Origin: Planctomycetota bacterium
GTDB taxonomy: Bacteria; Planctomycetota; Brocadiia; SM23-32
DNA: 5,854 nt
Direction of reading: 5' to 3'
NCBI GenBank assembly: GCA_018334735.1
Contig: JAGXLK010000187.1
Location: 1 to 5,854, forward strand
The notes under the pieces were generated by a model. That model saw only the letters and a list, made by a program, of their open reading frames with translations. It did no database searches and was not told where the DNA came from. Shown piece after piece: positions 5,056-5,854 of the stretch. Position 1 is the stretch's first letter. Each line of letters opens with the position of its first letter. The translations under genes and the position numbers were made by a program.

Positions 5056-5121
5056 AACTTAGAACTCACAACTCAGAACTTAGAACTGCCGTTCTCTCAC
5101 AACTCTAAACTCAGAACTGCC
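5056..5121 (+). repeat. AACTNAG-type heptamer array
   Basis: AACTTAG, AACTCAC, AACTCAG, AACTTAG and AACTGCC run without a gap from 5056 to 5090. After a 10-bp interruption AACTCTA, AACTCAG and AACTGCC follow (5101-5121). Both sub-arrays end with AACTGCC, suggesting duplication of a block rather than of single units. Confidence 0.75.
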
Positions 5122-5279
5122 GCTTTAAGCCCATATATTCCCCCTGTTTCGTAGTATACCTTTATTCAGCAATCTGCCCCCTATACCAACAGGACCCTGT
5201 ATCAACAGTTCAGAACCCCATAAAAGGGGAGAAAGGGGCATTTCTTAAGCTCGAGTTCTCTGCAAACATGAATAGGAGC

Positions 5280-5854
5280 CTAAATTCGGGACAAAGCATA
5301 TAGCCAATCGGGCAACCCGCGGTACTGAGCAAGTTCTCCTGCCTCGATGCCCCACTTTAACATACCGGGTATCGGACCGGTAATGTACCGGTTGCGATAG
5401 GTCATCAAACCGCATCTTGCACCTAAACTGATGACCAGAGGTCCGGTTCGCGGCGTGTAATCAAGCAAAGATCTTCCGGCAAGGGAACGGGTGATATTTT
5501 TCGCAATCACAGCGGCATGCCGTTTGGCGTTCTGTGCGGTCTTTTCCTCGCGCACCGCGGCCAGGTCTCCTCCCACAAAAATGTGCGGATGATCTCGCAG
5601 TTGTAGTTTGCGATTCACCCGCAATGCATTGTGTTTCGTATAAATAGTATCACCAAAACCAATCATTGCAGGCGGATTAGGACGGGGCCCTGTGCACCAG
5701 ACGGCCATGTCAGCGGGTATAGGTCGATCGTTTCCTGTAAGATACTCCCCGTCCTCCTGTTTCTCTACCCGATCACCCAGTATGATGCTGGCACGGGTGG
5801 AATCCAGAAAACGCCGGGCATACTCTGACGCCCCCGGTGGGTTACGCTCCAGCA
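5280..5854 (-). CDS. FAD-dependent NADH dehydrogenase/AIFM2-like oxidoreductase (5' end outside window)
   Basis: The frame is open to the right edge, so the N-terminal FAD-binding and most of the NAD-binding region are missing; 190 C-terminal residues are visible before TAG at 5282-5280. Recognisable parts in order are a strand with ASIILGDRVE, the DRPIPADMAVWCTGPRPN segment closing the NAD domain, LQLRDHPHIFVGGDLAAV with the FAD-contacting GD, the KTAQNAKRHAAVIAKNI helix, and a C-terminal domain with GPLVISLGARCGLM. This is the pattern of type II NADH dehydrogenase and AIFM2-like flavoproteins, which pass electrons from NAD(P)H to quinones or similar acceptors. No hydrophobic C-terminal anchor is visible (ending DWLYALSRI), so any membrane attachment would be peripheral. 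The acceptor cannot be told from this fragment. It converges on the GrpB gene across a 630-bp repeat-rich spacer. Confidence 0.82.
   Translation of the reverse strand, partial: LERNPPGASEYARRFLDSTRASIILGDRVEKQEDGEYLTGNDRPIPADMAVWCTGPRPNPPAMIGFGDTIYTKHNALRVNRKLQLRDHPHIFVGGDLAAVREEKTAQNAKRHAAVIAKNITRSLAGRSLLDYTPRTGPLVISLGARCGLMTYRNRYITGPIPGMLKWGIEAGELAQYRGLPDWLYALSRI

Larger units (their letters stand above)
4646..5279. other. Long non-coding mosaic of short tandem repeats
   Basis: About 630 bp between the GrpB gene and the convergent oxidoreductase gene. No supported ORF or RNA gene. It is built from a 6-nt periodic block (4718-4753), 7-nt periodic blocks (4814-4939 and 5056-5121) and a GC-rich hairpin element (4978-5050). 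The last 150 bp (5122-5279) show no clear structure beyond a weak CCCC/GGGG stem (5216-5229), and no good terminator for either flanking gene was found. Confidence 0.65.

Noticed and set aside
371..5280. ATAGGAGCC shared at 371-379 and 5272-5280, and GAACTCGAG (644-652) matching in inverse near 5250
   Set aside because: Nine-base matches are too short to separate from chance in a window of this size and show no extension.

Overview
The window is bacterial DNA with short, mostly complete genes separated by unusually long, repeat-rich spacers. I cannot name the organism from sequence alone. The canonical TTGACR-17-TATAAT and GGAGG signals fit most bacteria. The intergenic style (period-7 and period-6 mosaics, GC-rich hairpin clusters) resembles what I recall from deltaproteobacterial/Desulfobacterota and some uncultured genomes, but that is an impression and not a demonstration. 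Both window edges cut through genes.

Layout, left to right. (1) 1-336 is the 3' part of a PIN-domain (VapC-like) toxin gene. (2) 337-1138 is about 800 bp without a convincing gene. It holds a cluster of nested inverted repeats (about 506-700) and then a phase-locked array of degenerate heptamers (about 879-1032) ending just before a promoter. (3) 1139-2237 holds a PerR-type peroxide-sensing Fur-family regulator followed 100 bp later by a Dps-like (DPSL/thioferritin-type) ferritin-fold protein, a plausible peroxide/iron stress pair. (4) 2244-3697, on the minus strand, is an AbiE type IV toxin-antitoxin operon. The AbiEi antitoxin/repressor looks complete and has a strong promoter overlaid by two inverted repeats. 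The AbiEii nucleotidyltransferase toxin overlaps it by 4 nt but has lost its C-terminal part. The lost part is replaced by a hairpin element that recurs at about 4978-5050. (5) 3698-4039 is a divergent intergenic region with the abiE promoter, a terminator-like double hairpin and a probable promoter for the next gene. (6) 4040-4645 is a GrpB-family protein. (7) 4646-5279 is about 630 bp of non-coding mosaic short tandem repeats (6-mers, several 7-mer families, one hairpin element). (8) 5280-5854, minus strand, is the C-terminal part of an FAD-dependent NADH dehydrogenase/AIFM2-like oxidoreductase.

The genes do not form one pathway. The functional units are the perR-dpsl stress pair, the decayed AbiE module next to it, a PIN toxin at the edge, and two stand-alone enzymes. 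The most unusual content is in the spacers: degenerate arrays that keep a strict 7-nt period while the unit sequence drifts, and a paired-hairpin element that appears both in a spacer and at the broken end of the AbiEii toxin gene.
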